64,000 nucleotides of DNA, from assembly GCA_029210625.1 (NCBI GenBank), contig JARGFU010000020.1, positions 15,548 to 79,547 on the forward strand, written 5' to 3'. Each line of letters opens with the position of its first letter. The first letter of the stretch is position 1. Below the pieces are notes generated by a model that saw only the letters and a list, made by a program, of their open reading frames with translations, had not been told where the DNA came from and searched no databases. The stretch is from Deltaproteobacteria bacterium. Lineage in GTDB: Bacteria; Myxococcota; Myxococcia; SLRQ01. Position numbers and translations under genes: made by a program. Positions 8,372-15,953 of this stretch are shown here, one piece after another.

Positions 8372-8402
8372 CCCCCTCCAGGCCCCCTCCTGGCCCCCTC
8401 CC
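8372..8402 (-). promoter_or_regulatory. Predicted G-quadruplex tract upstream of the stator gene
   Basis: On the minus strand this reads as G-runs of 3, 5, 5 and 5 bases separated by loops of 1, 6 and 6, from three 11-bp units (gccccctccag type) at 8371-8403. It lies about 30-60 nt before the ATG at 8341, on the sense strand, so it would be in the mRNA leader. Pattern satisfies the standard G3+N1-7 rule; folding is inferred. Confidence 0.4.
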
Positions 8403-8521
8403 GGGGCGCCGGAACCCGGACGCGAGACCGCACGCCGGACCTGGGGTCCGCCTGCCGGACCGCACCCGGGCGGCCCGGAGGCCTTGACGTGCCCCCGCAC
8501 CACCGCCGACAACCCTGGGCC

Positions 8522-9418
8522 GTGGAGGCCCTTCGCGAGACCCTGATCGTCGCCGAGCAGGACCTACGTCACTCCGTGAGGACGACGAAGGCCCTGGCCT
8601 TCCTCCTGATCTACGCGCTGCTCACCCTCGGCGGCGGCGCCCTGATGGTGGAGGCCGCGGCCCGCACCGAGCAGATGGCCATGGAGGCGGCCGAGAAGTT
8701 CGGCATGAGCCCCGAGCAGGCCGAGGCCGAGAAGACCGAGGCGAAGCGCAAGGCGACGGTGGGCGCGCTCGAGTGGGTGATGAGCGACGAGAGCGAGGCG
8801 GAGGCCCAGGCCGACTACCTCCTGGGCTGCCCCCTGATCGTCCTGATCTTCTTCGTGGTGAACATCCTCCTCTTGCCCTTCCTGATCGTCCTGATGACCT
8901 ACGATCAGATCTCGGCCGAGCTGCAGTACCGCTCCGCGCGCTACACCCTCCTGCGCGCCAGCCGGACCTCGCTCCTCCTCGGGAAGATCCTCGCCAACGG
9001 CGTGCTGATCACCGCCATCACGGTGGTCACCAACCTCCTGCTGGTGACCTACGCCCAGGTGCGGCTGGTGGAGTTCGAGCTCTCCTCGGCGCTGGTCTAC
9101 GTCCTGCGCTTCTGGGCCCTGACCCTCCCTCTGGCGCTGGCCTGGGTCTCGATCATCGCCTTCCTCTCCTCGCTCTTCCGCTTCTCCTACCAGGCCCTCA
9201 TGGCCAGCCTGGCCACCTTCTTCGCGACCCTGGTGCTGCTGGCGATGACCCTCTGGGAGAGCTTCGACTTCCTGAAGTACGTGCTGCCCTGGCACTACAA
9301 CGGCCTGCTCCTCTCCCACCGCCTGGGCGATCAGCTCCTCGGGACCGGGGTCTTCCTCTTCATCGCGCTGCTCTTCGGCGGCGCGGCCTGGCTGGTGCTG
9401 AAGCGGAGGGACGTCTGA
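8522..9418 (+). CDS. ABC transporter permease (ABC-2 type)
   Basis: 298 residues from GTG 8522, the only plausible start in frame before the first membrane helix. Six membrane helices are expected: near 20-38, a pair around 100-125, and four between 155 and 297. Between the first two lies a charged loop of about 60 residues rich in Glu, Ala and Lys. ABC-2 permeases pair with a cytosolic ATPase to export lipids, polysaccharides, drugs or metabolites. The ATPase gene follows with an ATGA overlap, so the two form one transporter. Substrate unknown. Confidence 0.85.
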   Translation: MEALRETLIVAEQDLRHSVRTTKALAFLLIYALLTLGGGALMVEAAARTEQMAMEAAEKFGMSPEQAEAEKTEAKRKATVGALEWVMSDESEAEAQADYLLGCPLIVLIFFVVNILLLPFLIVLMTYDQISAELQYRSARYTLLRASRTSLLLGKILANGVLITAITVVTNLLLVTYAQVRLVEFELSSALVYVLRFWALTLPLALAWVSIIAFLSSLFRFSYQALMASLATFFATLVLLAMTLWESFDFLKYVLPWHYNGLLLSHRLGDQLLGTGVFLFIALLFGGAAWLVLKRRDV

Positions 9419-10341
9419 TGTCCGCGCTCGCGCTCCGCCTCGAGGAGGTCGTCAAGCGCTTCGGCAGCCTGCGGGCGGTCGACGGCGTCAGCCTCGAGAT
9501 CCCCGTCGGCTCGGTGTACGGCCTCATCGGCCCCAACGGCGCGGGTAAGACCACGACCTTCTCCCTGGTGAGCGGGTGGCTGCGGCCCAACAGCGGGCGG
9601 GTCGAGGTGCTGGGCACGGACCCGAGGCAGATCCACCGCCTCAAGGGCCGCTTCGCCGCCCTCCCCCAGGATGCGTCGCTGCCGCCGAACACCTCCCTGA
9701 TCCAGAGCCTGAGCTACTTCGCCCGGCTCCAGGGCCTCTCCCGGCCCGCTTCGAAGGTGGCGGCCGAGGAGGCCCTCGCCCTGGTCGGGCTCAAGGAGTG
9801 GAGCAAGGTCCGGGCGCTGACTCTCTCCCACGGCATGGCGAAGCGGGTCGGCCTGGCGCAGGCCTTCCTCGGCAAGCCCGAGCTGGTGCTCCTCGACGAG
9901 CCGACCGCGGGCCTCGATCCGAAGAACGCCCACCACCTGCGCAACCTGATCCGCGAGATGCGCGGCGAGTCGACGATCCTCATCTCCTCTCACAACCTCT
10001 ACGAGCTCGAGGACCTCTGCGATCACGCCGCGATCCTCGATCGCGGGAAGGTGTTGACCTCCGGGAGCATGGCGACCCTCTCCGCCGCCGACCGCGAGGT
10101 GGTGATCGTGCTGGCCGACGTGGATGGCGAGCGCTTCGCCGCCGCCGTCGAGAAGCTCCCGCAGGTGAAGAGCGCGAGCTTCGAGGTGAAGGTGCGGGAG
10201 CTGACGGTGACCTTCGGCGACGAGCCGGGCGAGACGCACCTCACCACCACCGTGCTCGAGGCGCTGATCGGCGCCGGCGCGCGGATCGAGGCCGTCCGCA
10301 AGGGCCGGGGCCTCGAGCGCCGGGTCCTCGAGATCACCTGA
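9418..10341 (+). CDS. ABC transporter ATP-binding protein
   Basis: 307 residues; ATG 9418 overlaps the permease stop. Walker A GPNGAGKTT (38-46), Q-loop ALPQDASL, a divergent signature LSHGMAKR in place of LSGGQ, Walker B LVLLDEPTAGLD and switch His in LISSHNLYELEDL. After residue 215 comes a C-terminal extension typical of ABC-2 exporters of the CcmA/NatA type. Cytosolic motor for the upstream permease. The altered signature occurs in several real exporters and does not by itself mean inactivity. Confidence 0.92.
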   Translation: MSALALRLEEVVKRFGSLRAVDGVSLEIPVGSVYGLIGPNGAGKTTTFSLVSGWLRPNSGRVEVLGTDPRQIHRLKGRFAALPQDASLPPNTSLIQSLSYFARLQGLSRPASKVAAEEALALVGLKEWSKVRALTLSHGMAKRVGLAQAFLGKPELVLLDEPTAGLDPKNAHHLRNLIREMRGESTILISSHNLYELEDLCDHAAILDRGKVLTSGSMATLSAADREVVIVLADVDGERFAAAVEKLPQVKSASFEVKVRELTVTFGDEPGETHLTTTVLEALIGAGARIEAVRKGRGLERRVLEIT

Positions 10342-10355
10342 AAGAGGAGGCCCTC

Positions 10356-11225
10356 ATGCGCGACGCCGCCGTGATCACCTGTGCTCTCACCGGTGTGCTC
10401 ACCGACCCCGCCCGGCACTCGGTCCCGGTGACCCCCGTGGAGATGGCCGCCGAGGCGCGCCGGGCCCGGGACGCCGGCGCCTCCATCGTCCACTGCCACT
10501 TCCGGATGCAGGAGCCCGGCATGGGCCGCCTGCCCTCCTGGGATCCCGAGGTCGCCGCGGCGGTCTGCGACGCCATCCTCGCCGAGGTCCCGGACCTCAT
10601 CATCAACATGAGCACCGGGGTGATGGGGCCGGACATCGCCGCTCCCCTGGCCTGCCTCGAGCGGGTGAAGCCGGAGATGGCCGCCCTCAACGCCGGCTCG
10701 CTGAACTACCTGAAGCTGCGCGCCAACGACGAGTGGGCCTGGCCGCCCCTGCTCTTCGACAACCCCGTCGACAAGATCGAGGGCTTCGCCGCGGTGATGA
10801 AGGAGCACGGGATCGTCCCCGAGTGCGAGTGCTTCGACACCGGCATCCTGCGCAGCGTCGCCCTCTACGCCCGCCGGGGCCTGGTGCCGAGCCCGCCCCA
10901 CGTCTCCCTGGTGATGGGCGTGGCCTCGGGGATGCCGGCCAAGGCCTCGTGGCTGCCACTGCTCCAGGAGGAGATGGTGGAGGGCACCCACTGGCAGGTC
11001 ATCGCCATCGGCCGCCAGGAGGTCTGGGACCTCCACCGCCACACCGCGGAGGCCGGCGGCGACCTGCGCACGGGCCTCGAGGACACCTTCTACCTCCCCG
11101 ACGGCAGCCGCGCCGACTCCAACGGCCCCCTCGTCGAGGTCCTCGCCCGCGTCGCCGAGGAGGCCGGCCGCCGCGTCGCCTCTCCCGACGAGGCGAGAGA
11201 GATCCTGGGGCTGCGAGGGCGATGA
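10356..11225 (+). CDS. Beta-keto acid cleavage enzyme (BKACE, DUF849 family)
   Basis: 289 residues with a strong ribosome-binding site (aaagaggagg at 10341-10350) 5 bp before ATG. BKACE enzymes condense a beta-keto acid with acetyl-CoA and split it to a CoA ester plus acetoacetate, using a zinc ion. Seen: VHCHFR with the two metal histidines H46 and H48, NMSTG, and NAGSLNY. The family covers Kce (lysine fermentation), carnitine and betaine routes; the substrate-specific residues cannot be assigned confidently here. It starts 14 bp after the ABC ATPase, so it may be co-transcribed with the exporter. Confidence 0.88.
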   Translation: MRDAAVITCALTGVLTDPARHSVPVTPVEMAAEARRARDAGASIVHCHFRMQEPGMGRLPSWDPEVAAAVCDAILAEVPDLIINMSTGVMGPDIAAPLACLERVKPEMAALNAGSLNYLKLRANDEWAWPPLLFDNPVDKIEGFAAVMKEHGIVPECECFDTGILRSVALYARRGLVPSPPHVSLVMGVASGMPAKASWLPLLQEEMVEGTHWQVIAIGRQEVWDLHRHTAEAGGDLRTGLEDTFYLPDGSRADSNGPLVEVLARVAEEAGRRVASPDEAREILGLRGR

Positions 11226-11310
11226 GCTGCGAGCTGTGAGCTATGAGCTGCGAGCCTGCTACTGCTCGCGCCCAGCTCGAAGCTCGTAGCTCGTAGCTCG
11301 TAGCTCGAAG
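11224..11310. repeat. Inverted array of 7-bp units (gagctNN / agctcgN) forming a long imperfect hairpin
   Basis: Left arm 11224-11255 is four 7-bp units of the form gagctgc, gagctgt, gagctat, gagctgc plus a partial. Right arm 11274-11310 is five units agctcgt or agctcga plus a partial. The arms are reverse-complementary in register, giving a stem of about 30 bp with mismatches. It fills the gap between the BKACE and phosphatase genes. Could be a terminator-like or REP-like element; no T-run follows. Confidence 0.75.
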
Positions 11311-11355
11311 CCGGCAGGATTGGACCCTCGAGTCGACCGTGCTAGCAAGCCACGC

Positions 11356-11838
11356 ATGGCCCCCTTCCGGATCTGCTTCGTCTGCCTGGGCAACATCTGC
11401 CGCTCCCCTCTGGCCGAGGCCGTCCTCCAGCAGATGGTGCGAACGCGAGGCCTCGAGGATCAGATCGAGATCGAGTCGCGGGGCACGGGCGACTGGCACC
11501 TCGGCCAGCCGGCCGATCCCCGGATGCAGGCCGCCGCGACCCGCCACGGCGTGCCGATGTCCACCCGGGCCGAGCTCTTCGAGGAGGAGGACTTCGCCGA
11601 CTTCGACCTGATCCTCTCGATGGACCGGGCGCGCTTCGGTGAGCTCGAGCGCCGGATGCCCCGGCGGGTGAAGGCGGCGCTGCGCCTCTTCCGCGACTAC
11701 GATCCCGAGGCCAGCGGCCCGGCCGACGTGCCGGATCCCTACTACGGCGGCGAGGACGGCTTCGAGGAGGTCTACCGGATCGTCGAGCGCACCTGCGCGG
11801 CGATGCTCGACGCCCACCAGCGAGGGGAGCTCCCCTGA
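11356..11838 (+). CDS. Low-molecular-weight protein-tyrosine-phosphatase family protein
   Basis: 160 residues from ATG 11356. Signature CLGNICRS at 10-17 gives the nucleophile C10 and R16 of the CX5R loop; the general-acid Asp is in DPYYGG toward the C-terminus. Fold and length are those of Wzb/Etp/YwlE phosphatases. The next gene is a fructosamine-kinase homologue. In other bacteria such pairs have been connected with removal of sugar-phosphate adducts from proteins (the phosphatase acting on ribulosamine 5-phosphates), which is the role favoured here over exopolysaccharide control, because no capsule genes are nearby. Confidence 0.92.
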   Translation: MAPFRICFVCLGNICRSPLAEAVLQQMVRTRGLEDQIEIESRGTGDWHLGQPADPRMQAAATRHGVPMSTRAELFEEEDFADFDLILSMDRARFGELERRMPRRVKAALRLFRDYDPEASGPADVPDPYYGGEDGFEEVYRIVERTCAAMLDAHQRGELP

Positions 11839-11876
11839 CCCTCGAGGAGCACCTCGGGGAGCTGCTGGGGTCGCCG

Positions 11877-12677
11877 GTGCGGGCCTCCCGGGCCGTGGGG
11901 GGAGGCTCGATCTGCGAGGCCCGCCGCCTCCAGCTCGCCGACGGCCGCTCGATCTTCGTGAAGGAGGCGCGCGGCGCGCCGCCCGGCCTCTTTCCGGCCG
12001 AGGCCGAGGGGCTCGCGGCGCTCGGGGCCGCCGGGGGACCGAGGGTGCCGGCGGTGCTCGCGGTCGAGGAGCGCTTCCTCGCCCTCGAGGATCTGGGCGC
12101 GGGCCGGGCCTCGAAGGGAGACTGGGAGCACTTCGGCCACGCGCTGGCCCGGCTGCACCGGCAGAGCGCGGAGGGCTTCGGCTTCGCGGCGGACAACTTC
12201 ATCGGGCGCACGCCGCAGCCCAACGGCTGGATGGCCGACGGCCCGACCTTCTTCGCCGAGCGCCGCCTCCTCCACCTCGGCCGCGCCTGCCGGGACGAGC
12301 GGGGCCTCGATCGGCGAACGCTCCAGGCGCTCGAGTCGATCGCGCGGCGGCTGCCCGAGCTGCTCCCGGACGAGCCCCCGGCGCTCCTGCACGGCGATCT
12401 CTGGACCGGCAACGTGCACCCCTGCGCCAGCGGAGAGATCGCGCTGATCGACCCCGCGGCGCACTTCGGCTACCGTGAGGCCGATCTCGCCATGACCTCC
12501 CTCTTCGGTTCACTTCCGGCCGCCTTCCACGCGGCCTACGAGAGCGCCTGGCCCCTGGCCCCGGGCGCGCGGGAGCGCGTGAGCCTCTTCAACCTCTACC
12601 ACCTCCTCAACCACCTGCTCCTCTTCGGCGGGGGCTACCGCGCCTCGGTGGAGCAGACGGCGCGGCGCTGGGCATGA
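11877..12677 (+). CDS. Fructosamine/ketosamine kinase-family phosphotransferase
   Basis: 266 residues from GTG 11877. Kinase-like fold: GGGSICEARRL loop, FVKEA with the ATP-site Lys, catalytic HGDLWTGNV and metal-binding IDPAAHFGYREADLAM. Phosphorylates ketosamines on proteins so that they fall off (deglycation). The family N-terminus (an LxxxLG-type helix) maps to in-frame sequence upstream of the GTG, TLEEHLGELLG, which has no ATG/GTG/TTG; translation may begin at a CTG at 11835 that would overlap the phosphatase stop as CTGA. Likely operon with the phosphatase before it and PP2C after it (ATGA overlap). Confidence 0.88.
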   Translation: MRASRAVGGGSICEARRLQLADGRSIFVKEARGAPPGLFPAEAEGLAALGAAGGPRVPAVLAVEERFLALEDLGAGRASKGDWEHFGHALARLHRQSAEGFGFAADNFIGRTPQPNGWMADGPTFFAERRLLHLGRACRDERGLDRRTLQALESIARRLPELLPDEPPALLHGDLWTGNVHPCASGEIALIDPAAHFGYREADLAMTSLFGSLPAAFHAAYESAWPLAPGARERVSLFNLYHLLNHLLLFGGGYRASVEQTARRWA

Positions 12678-13396
12678 CGCGGTCGCCCCTCACCATCCAG
12701 GCCGCCGGGCGCTCCGACGTCGGCCGCGAGCGCCAGAACAACGAGGATCGGCTGGTGGTGGTCGAGCCCGACGAGCACGACGCCGGGTGGATCCTCTGCG
12801 TCGCCGACGGCATGGGAGGCCACCCCGCCGGCGAGGAGGCCTCCGGGCACGTGGTGGAGCTCATCGCGGCCTTCCCCCGGGAGGAGGACCTCCCCGATCC
12901 GGGAGGGGATCGCGGGGTGAAGCTCGCCCGGGCGCTGGCCGCGACCTTCGAGCGCGCACACCGGGAGGTGCTGGCGATCGGCGCCGGCGACCCCGAGAAG
13001 ACCGGCCTGGGGACGACCGTCGTCGCCGCGCACCTCGTCGAGGGTGAGCTCCACGTCTTCCACTGTGGAGACTCGCGCTGCTACCTCCTGCGCGAGGAGA
13101 TCCTCGAGCAGCTGACCTCGGACCACGTGGTGGTCGACGGCGGCATCCGCTTCCTCGCGGCTCACGTGGGCATGGCCGAGGGCTTCGTCCTCGAGCACGC
13201 CCGCCGGGATCTCGAGCCCGGGGACCGGATCCTCGTCTGCTCCGACGGCCTGACGGACATGGTACCGGCCGAGGTCTTCGGGCTGGCGCTCCACGAGGCG
13301 CCCGATCCCGAGCAGGCGGTGCTCACGCTGGTGGAGATGGCCCTCCTCGCGGGTGGCCATGACAACGTGAGCGTTGCCGTGGCCTTCGTCTCCTGA
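12674..13396 (+). CDS. PP2C-family serine/threonine protein phosphatase
   Basis: 240 residues; ATG overlaps the kinase stop by 4 bp. All PP2C motifs are present: RQNNEDR, VADGMGGHPAGEEAS, GLGTTVV, CGDSRCYLL, CSDGLTDMV and GGHDNVSV, which carry the Asp ligands of the binuclear Mn/Mg centre. Stand-alone catalytic domain, cytosolic. Such enzymes reverse Hanks-type kinase phosphorylation; no Ser/Thr kinase is in the window. Confidence 0.95.
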   Translation: MTRSPLTIQAAGRSDVGRERQNNEDRLVVVEPDEHDAGWILCVADGMGGHPAGEEASGHVVELIAAFPREEDLPDPGGDRGVKLARALAATFERAHREVLAIGAGDPEKTGLGTTVVAAHLVEGELHVFHCGDSRCYLLREEILEQLTSDHVVVDGGIRFLAAHVGMAEGFVLEHARRDLEPGDRILVCSDGLTDMVPAEVFGLALHEAPDPEQAVLTLVEMALLAGGHDNVSVAVAFVS

Positions 13397-13454
13397 TCTC
13401 CGGGATCCGGCGACGAAGGCCTGCGGCGAGTGACGCCAGCGGCGTCGAGGGCGG

Positions 13455-13688
13455 CTACAGCAGGCGCTGAGTCGCGTAACCCGTCATCTGGTTGTCCCAG
13501 GTGTTCATCTGCCCGGCGAAGAGGGGGCACTCCTGGCAGCTGAAGGAGGGCCAGCCGCGCTTCACGGCGAGGTTGAGGCAGCCCTCGTACTCGGGGCAGA
13601 AGAGGTTCCGCACGGACTCGGAGCCGGTCCGGGACTCGGAGTTGATGACGTTCGTGAGGGGGATCGGGTTGGGCATGGGCTGGTTCAT
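13455..13688 (-). CDS. Small four-cysteine protein of unknown function
   Basis: 77 residues. Cysteines occur as FCPEYEGC and CQECPLF, with a CNLA-type spacing between the pairs, suitable for a metal or iron-sulfur site. No signal peptide or membrane segment. The ORF is supported by a near-consensus promoter 69 bp upstream. Similar short Cys proteins occur in delta-proteobacteria but no function can be assigned. It faces the PP2C gene convergently and is separated from rnd by 116 bp. Confidence 0.7.
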   Translation of the reverse strand: MNQPMPNPIPLTNVINSESRTGSESVRNLFCPEYEGCLNLAVKRGWPSFSCQECPLFAGQMNTWDNQMTGYATQRLL

Positions 13689-13722
13689 CGTGACTCCGCT
13701 TGGTGAAGGCGCCGGCGAGGGC

Positions 13723-13737
13723 TCGACGCGGTGTGTC
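13723..13737. repeat. 15-bp direct repeat, copy 1 (leader side)
   Basis: tcgacgcggtgtgtc; matches 13792-13806 at 14 of 15 bases. It lies downstream of the -10 box of the small Cys gene promoter, inside its leader. Candidate operator half. Confidence 0.55.
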
Positions 13738-13756
13738 TTCCCCGGTGAGTGGCGGC

Positions 13757-13786
13757 TTTATAGGAGGTTTGAATCAGCCCTGTCAA
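13757..13786 (-). promoter_or_regulatory. Sigma-70-type promoter for the small Cys protein
   Basis: Minus strand TTGACA (13786-13781), 18-bp spacer, TATAAA (13762-13757). Both boxes are near consensus and the surrounding stretch is unusually AT-rich for this genome. Start codon is 69 bp further on. Confidence 0.75.
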
Positions 13787-13791
13787 ATTCT

Positions 13792-13806
13792 TCGACGCGG
13801 TGCGTC
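13792..13806. repeat. 15-bp direct repeat, copy 2 (upstream of -35)
   Basis: tcgacgcggtgcgtc; pairs with 13723-13737. It sits just upstream of the -35 box and its last bases overlap the stop codon of rnd. The two copies bracket the promoter. Confidence 0.55.
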
Positions 13807-14947
13807 AAGAAATTGATTTCTCTACAATTTTCAGGACCTCTCCTCCCCACTCCTCGACCCATCTCGGGCCGATCCCGGGAAGATCACGCAGATCGGAGAG
13901 GGATCCGGGCCGCTGCTCGGCGATCAGCTCGAGGTCGCGGGCGGTGGCGATCACCTGCACCTGCACCGAGAGCTCCGCTGCCTTGCCCTGCCGCCACGCC
14001 AGGAGAGCATCGAGGATCGCCCCGTTGCCGCTCGAGGGCCGCCGCGGCGGCCGCGGTCGGCGGGGCGGTGGCGGCTCACGATCCTGGAGGCCCACGCGCA
14101 CCGCCTCGAGGATCCCCTTCTCGAAGCGCTGCCGGCTCGCCTTCGGCATCCCGCCCACCTTGCCCAGCGCATCGCTGCTCTCCGGGCGGGCGCGGGCGAT
14201 CCGGACCATCACGTCGTTGCCCAGCACCATGAAGGGAGGGCGGTTGATCCTCTCGGACCGCGCCTCGCGCGCGAGGTAGAGCGCCCGGACGATCGCGCGC
14301 CCCGCAGGATCGAGCCCGCCGTAGCCCTTGATCTTGTAGAAGCCCTGCTCGTCGAAGCGCTTCTCCTGAGGGCGGGTGGCCATGATCCGCTCGAAGAGGC
14401 GACGCGCGCCCTCCCAGCGTCCCGCGGCCTCGAGCTGGGCGCCGAGGATCCGGCGCAGCTCGATGAGGTGCTCGACATCGGCGGCGGCGTAGCGGAGCTG
14501 CGCGGACTTCAGCGGCCGGCGGCTCCAGTCCGAGCGCTGCTCTCGTTTCGAGAGCTTCACGCCGAAGTGCTCCTCGACCAGCGCGGCCAGGCCCACCTGG
14601 TCGCCGCCGAGGATGAGCCGGGCCCCCTGGGTGTCGAAGAGGCCGGTGAGGGCGATGCCCGCGCTCGCCCGCAGCAGGCGGACGTCGTTCTCGCCCGCGT
14701 GCATGACGATCTCCACCCCCGGATCCTCGAAGGGGGCCTTCAGCAGCTGCAGATCGACGGCGAGGGGATCGATGAGGTAGATGCCCTGCTCGTCGGCGAT
14801 CTGCAGGAGGCAGAGCTTCTCCCGGTAGGCGTAGAAGGCGTCGGACTCGGTGTCGACGCCGAGCACCGTGCCCGCCTTCCAGCGAGCCGCCAGGCGCTCC
14901 ACCTCACGATCGTCGGCGATGAAGCGAGGCTCGTGGCCCTCGCTCAC
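13805..14947 (-). CDS. rnd: Ribonuclease D
   Basis: 380 residues from GTG 14947, which overlaps the psuG stop as GTGA. 3'-5' exoribonuclease that trims tRNA precursors. DEDDy motifs: VDTESDAFYAY (Asp, Glu), MHAGENDVRLL (Asp) and the Tyr/Asp pair in YAAADVEHL. After the nuclease domain come two helical HRDC-like segments, the second ending LPGIGPRWVEEWG. A Pro/Arg-rich linker (PPPPRRPRPPRR) separates them. Normal length. Coupled to a pseudouridine-nucleotide glycosidase. Confidence 0.93.
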   Translation of the reverse strand: MSEGHEPRFIADDREVERLAARWKAGTVLGVDTESDAFYAYREKLCLLQIADEQGIYLIDPLAVDLQLLKAPFEDPGVEIVMHAGENDVRLLRASAGIALTGLFDTQGARLILGGDQVGLAALVEEHFGVKLSKREQRSDWSRRPLKSAQLRYAAADVEHLIELRRILGAQLEAAGRWEGARRLFERIMATRPQEKRFDEQGFYKIKGYGGLDPAGRAIVRALYLAREARSERINRPPFMVLGNDVMVRIARARPESSDALGKVGGMPKASRQRFEKGILEAVRVGLQDREPPPPRRPRPPRRPSSGNGAILDALLAWRQGKAAELSVQVQVIATARDLELIAEQRPGSLSDLRDLPGIGPRWVEEWGGEVLKIVEKSIS

Positions 14948-15903
14948 GCTCCCTCCTGCCCCAGCGGCGGCGGTGGAACCTCCCGCGCCACGTGGCAGGC
15001 GAGGTTCGCGGCGGCCCGGGCGTTGGCCTCGAGGATCGCCAGGTTCACGGCGACCGCGCCGGGCCCGAGCTGCTCGCGCAGGGACTCCAGGAGGAAGGGC
15101 GTGAGGGCCTTTCCGTGCACGCCCTCCTCGCGGGCGCGGGCCGTGGCCGCCTCGACCGCGCCCTGCACCTCGCTCGCCTCGAGCGCGACGGCCCGGGGCA
15201 CCTCGTTGGCGACCAGCAGGCCACCCTTGCGGCCGATGGCCCGGTGGGCCCGGAAGATCCGCGCCACCTCGGCCTCGTCCTCGGCCACCAGCTCCAGGGG
15301 GAGCCCGGTCTCGTTGTAGTAGAAGCCCGGGAACTCCGCGGTCCGCAGCCCCACCACCGGGACCGCGAGCGACTCGAGCCGCTCGAGGGTCGCGGGGAGG
15401 TCGAGGACGGCCTTCGCTCCGGCGCTGACGATCGCCACCGGCGCCTGGGAGAGGACGATGAGATCGCTGGAGACGTCTCCGTGCTCGCTCCAGCCCGGGT
15501 GCACGCCGCCGATGGCGCCCGTCGCCATGACCCGGATGCCCACCCGCGACGCGATCCAGGCCGTCGCCGAGACCGTGGTGCCACCGGTGAGGCCCTTGAC
15601 CATGGCCACCGCGAGGTCGCGCACGCCCAGCTTGGCGCAGGGCGCCTCGGGGTCCGCGAGGCGCTTGAGCTCCTCGTCGTGCAGCCCCACCCGGATCTTG
15701 CCGTCGATCACCCCGATGGTCGCGGAGACCACGCCGGCCTCGCGGGCCGCGCGGGCCGCTCGCCAGGCCGACTGGGAGTTCTCCGGCGCGGGCAGGCCGT
15801 GAGTCAGGACGACCGACTCCAGGCCGATGACGGGGTGGCCCTCGGCGAGGGCCTCCCGGACCTCTGGGCTGACGACGATGGGAGGCGTGGAGGCAATGCT
15901 CAT
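14944..15903 (-). CDS. psuG: Pseudouridine-5'-phosphate glycosidase
   Basis: 319 residues. Splits pseudouridine 5'-phosphate to uracil and ribose 5-phosphate. Seen: GLESVVLTHGLPAPEN at the N-terminus, IGVIDGKIRVGL, KGLTGGTTVSAT, ATGAIGGVHPGW, SAGAKAVLDLPATLE and AEFPGFYYNETG, matching family blocks that hold the Mn ligands and the catalytic Lys. Elsewhere psuG usually pairs with the kinase psuK; none is present here. Its stop overlaps rnd, giving a tRNA-degradation/modified-nucleotide-salvage pair. Confidence 0.94.
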   Translation of the reverse strand: MSIASTPPIVVSPEVREALAEGHPVIGLESVVLTHGLPAPENSQSAWRAARAAREAGVVSATIGVIDGKIRVGLHDEELKRLADPEAPCAKLGVRDLAVAMVKGLTGGTTVSATAWIASRVGIRVMATGAIGGVHPGWSEHGDVSSDLIVLSQAPVAIVSAGAKAVLDLPATLERLESLAVPVVGLRTAEFPGFYYNETGLPLELVAEDEAEVARIFRAHRAIGRKGGLLVANEVPRAVALEASEVQGAVEAATARAREEGVHGKALTPFLLESLREQLGPGAVAVNLAILEANARAAANLACHVAREVPPPPLGQEGA

Positions 15904-15953
15904 GGGAGGCGCACCCTATCAGGCGCCACTGCATCCCCCAAGGTGCGGGATGG

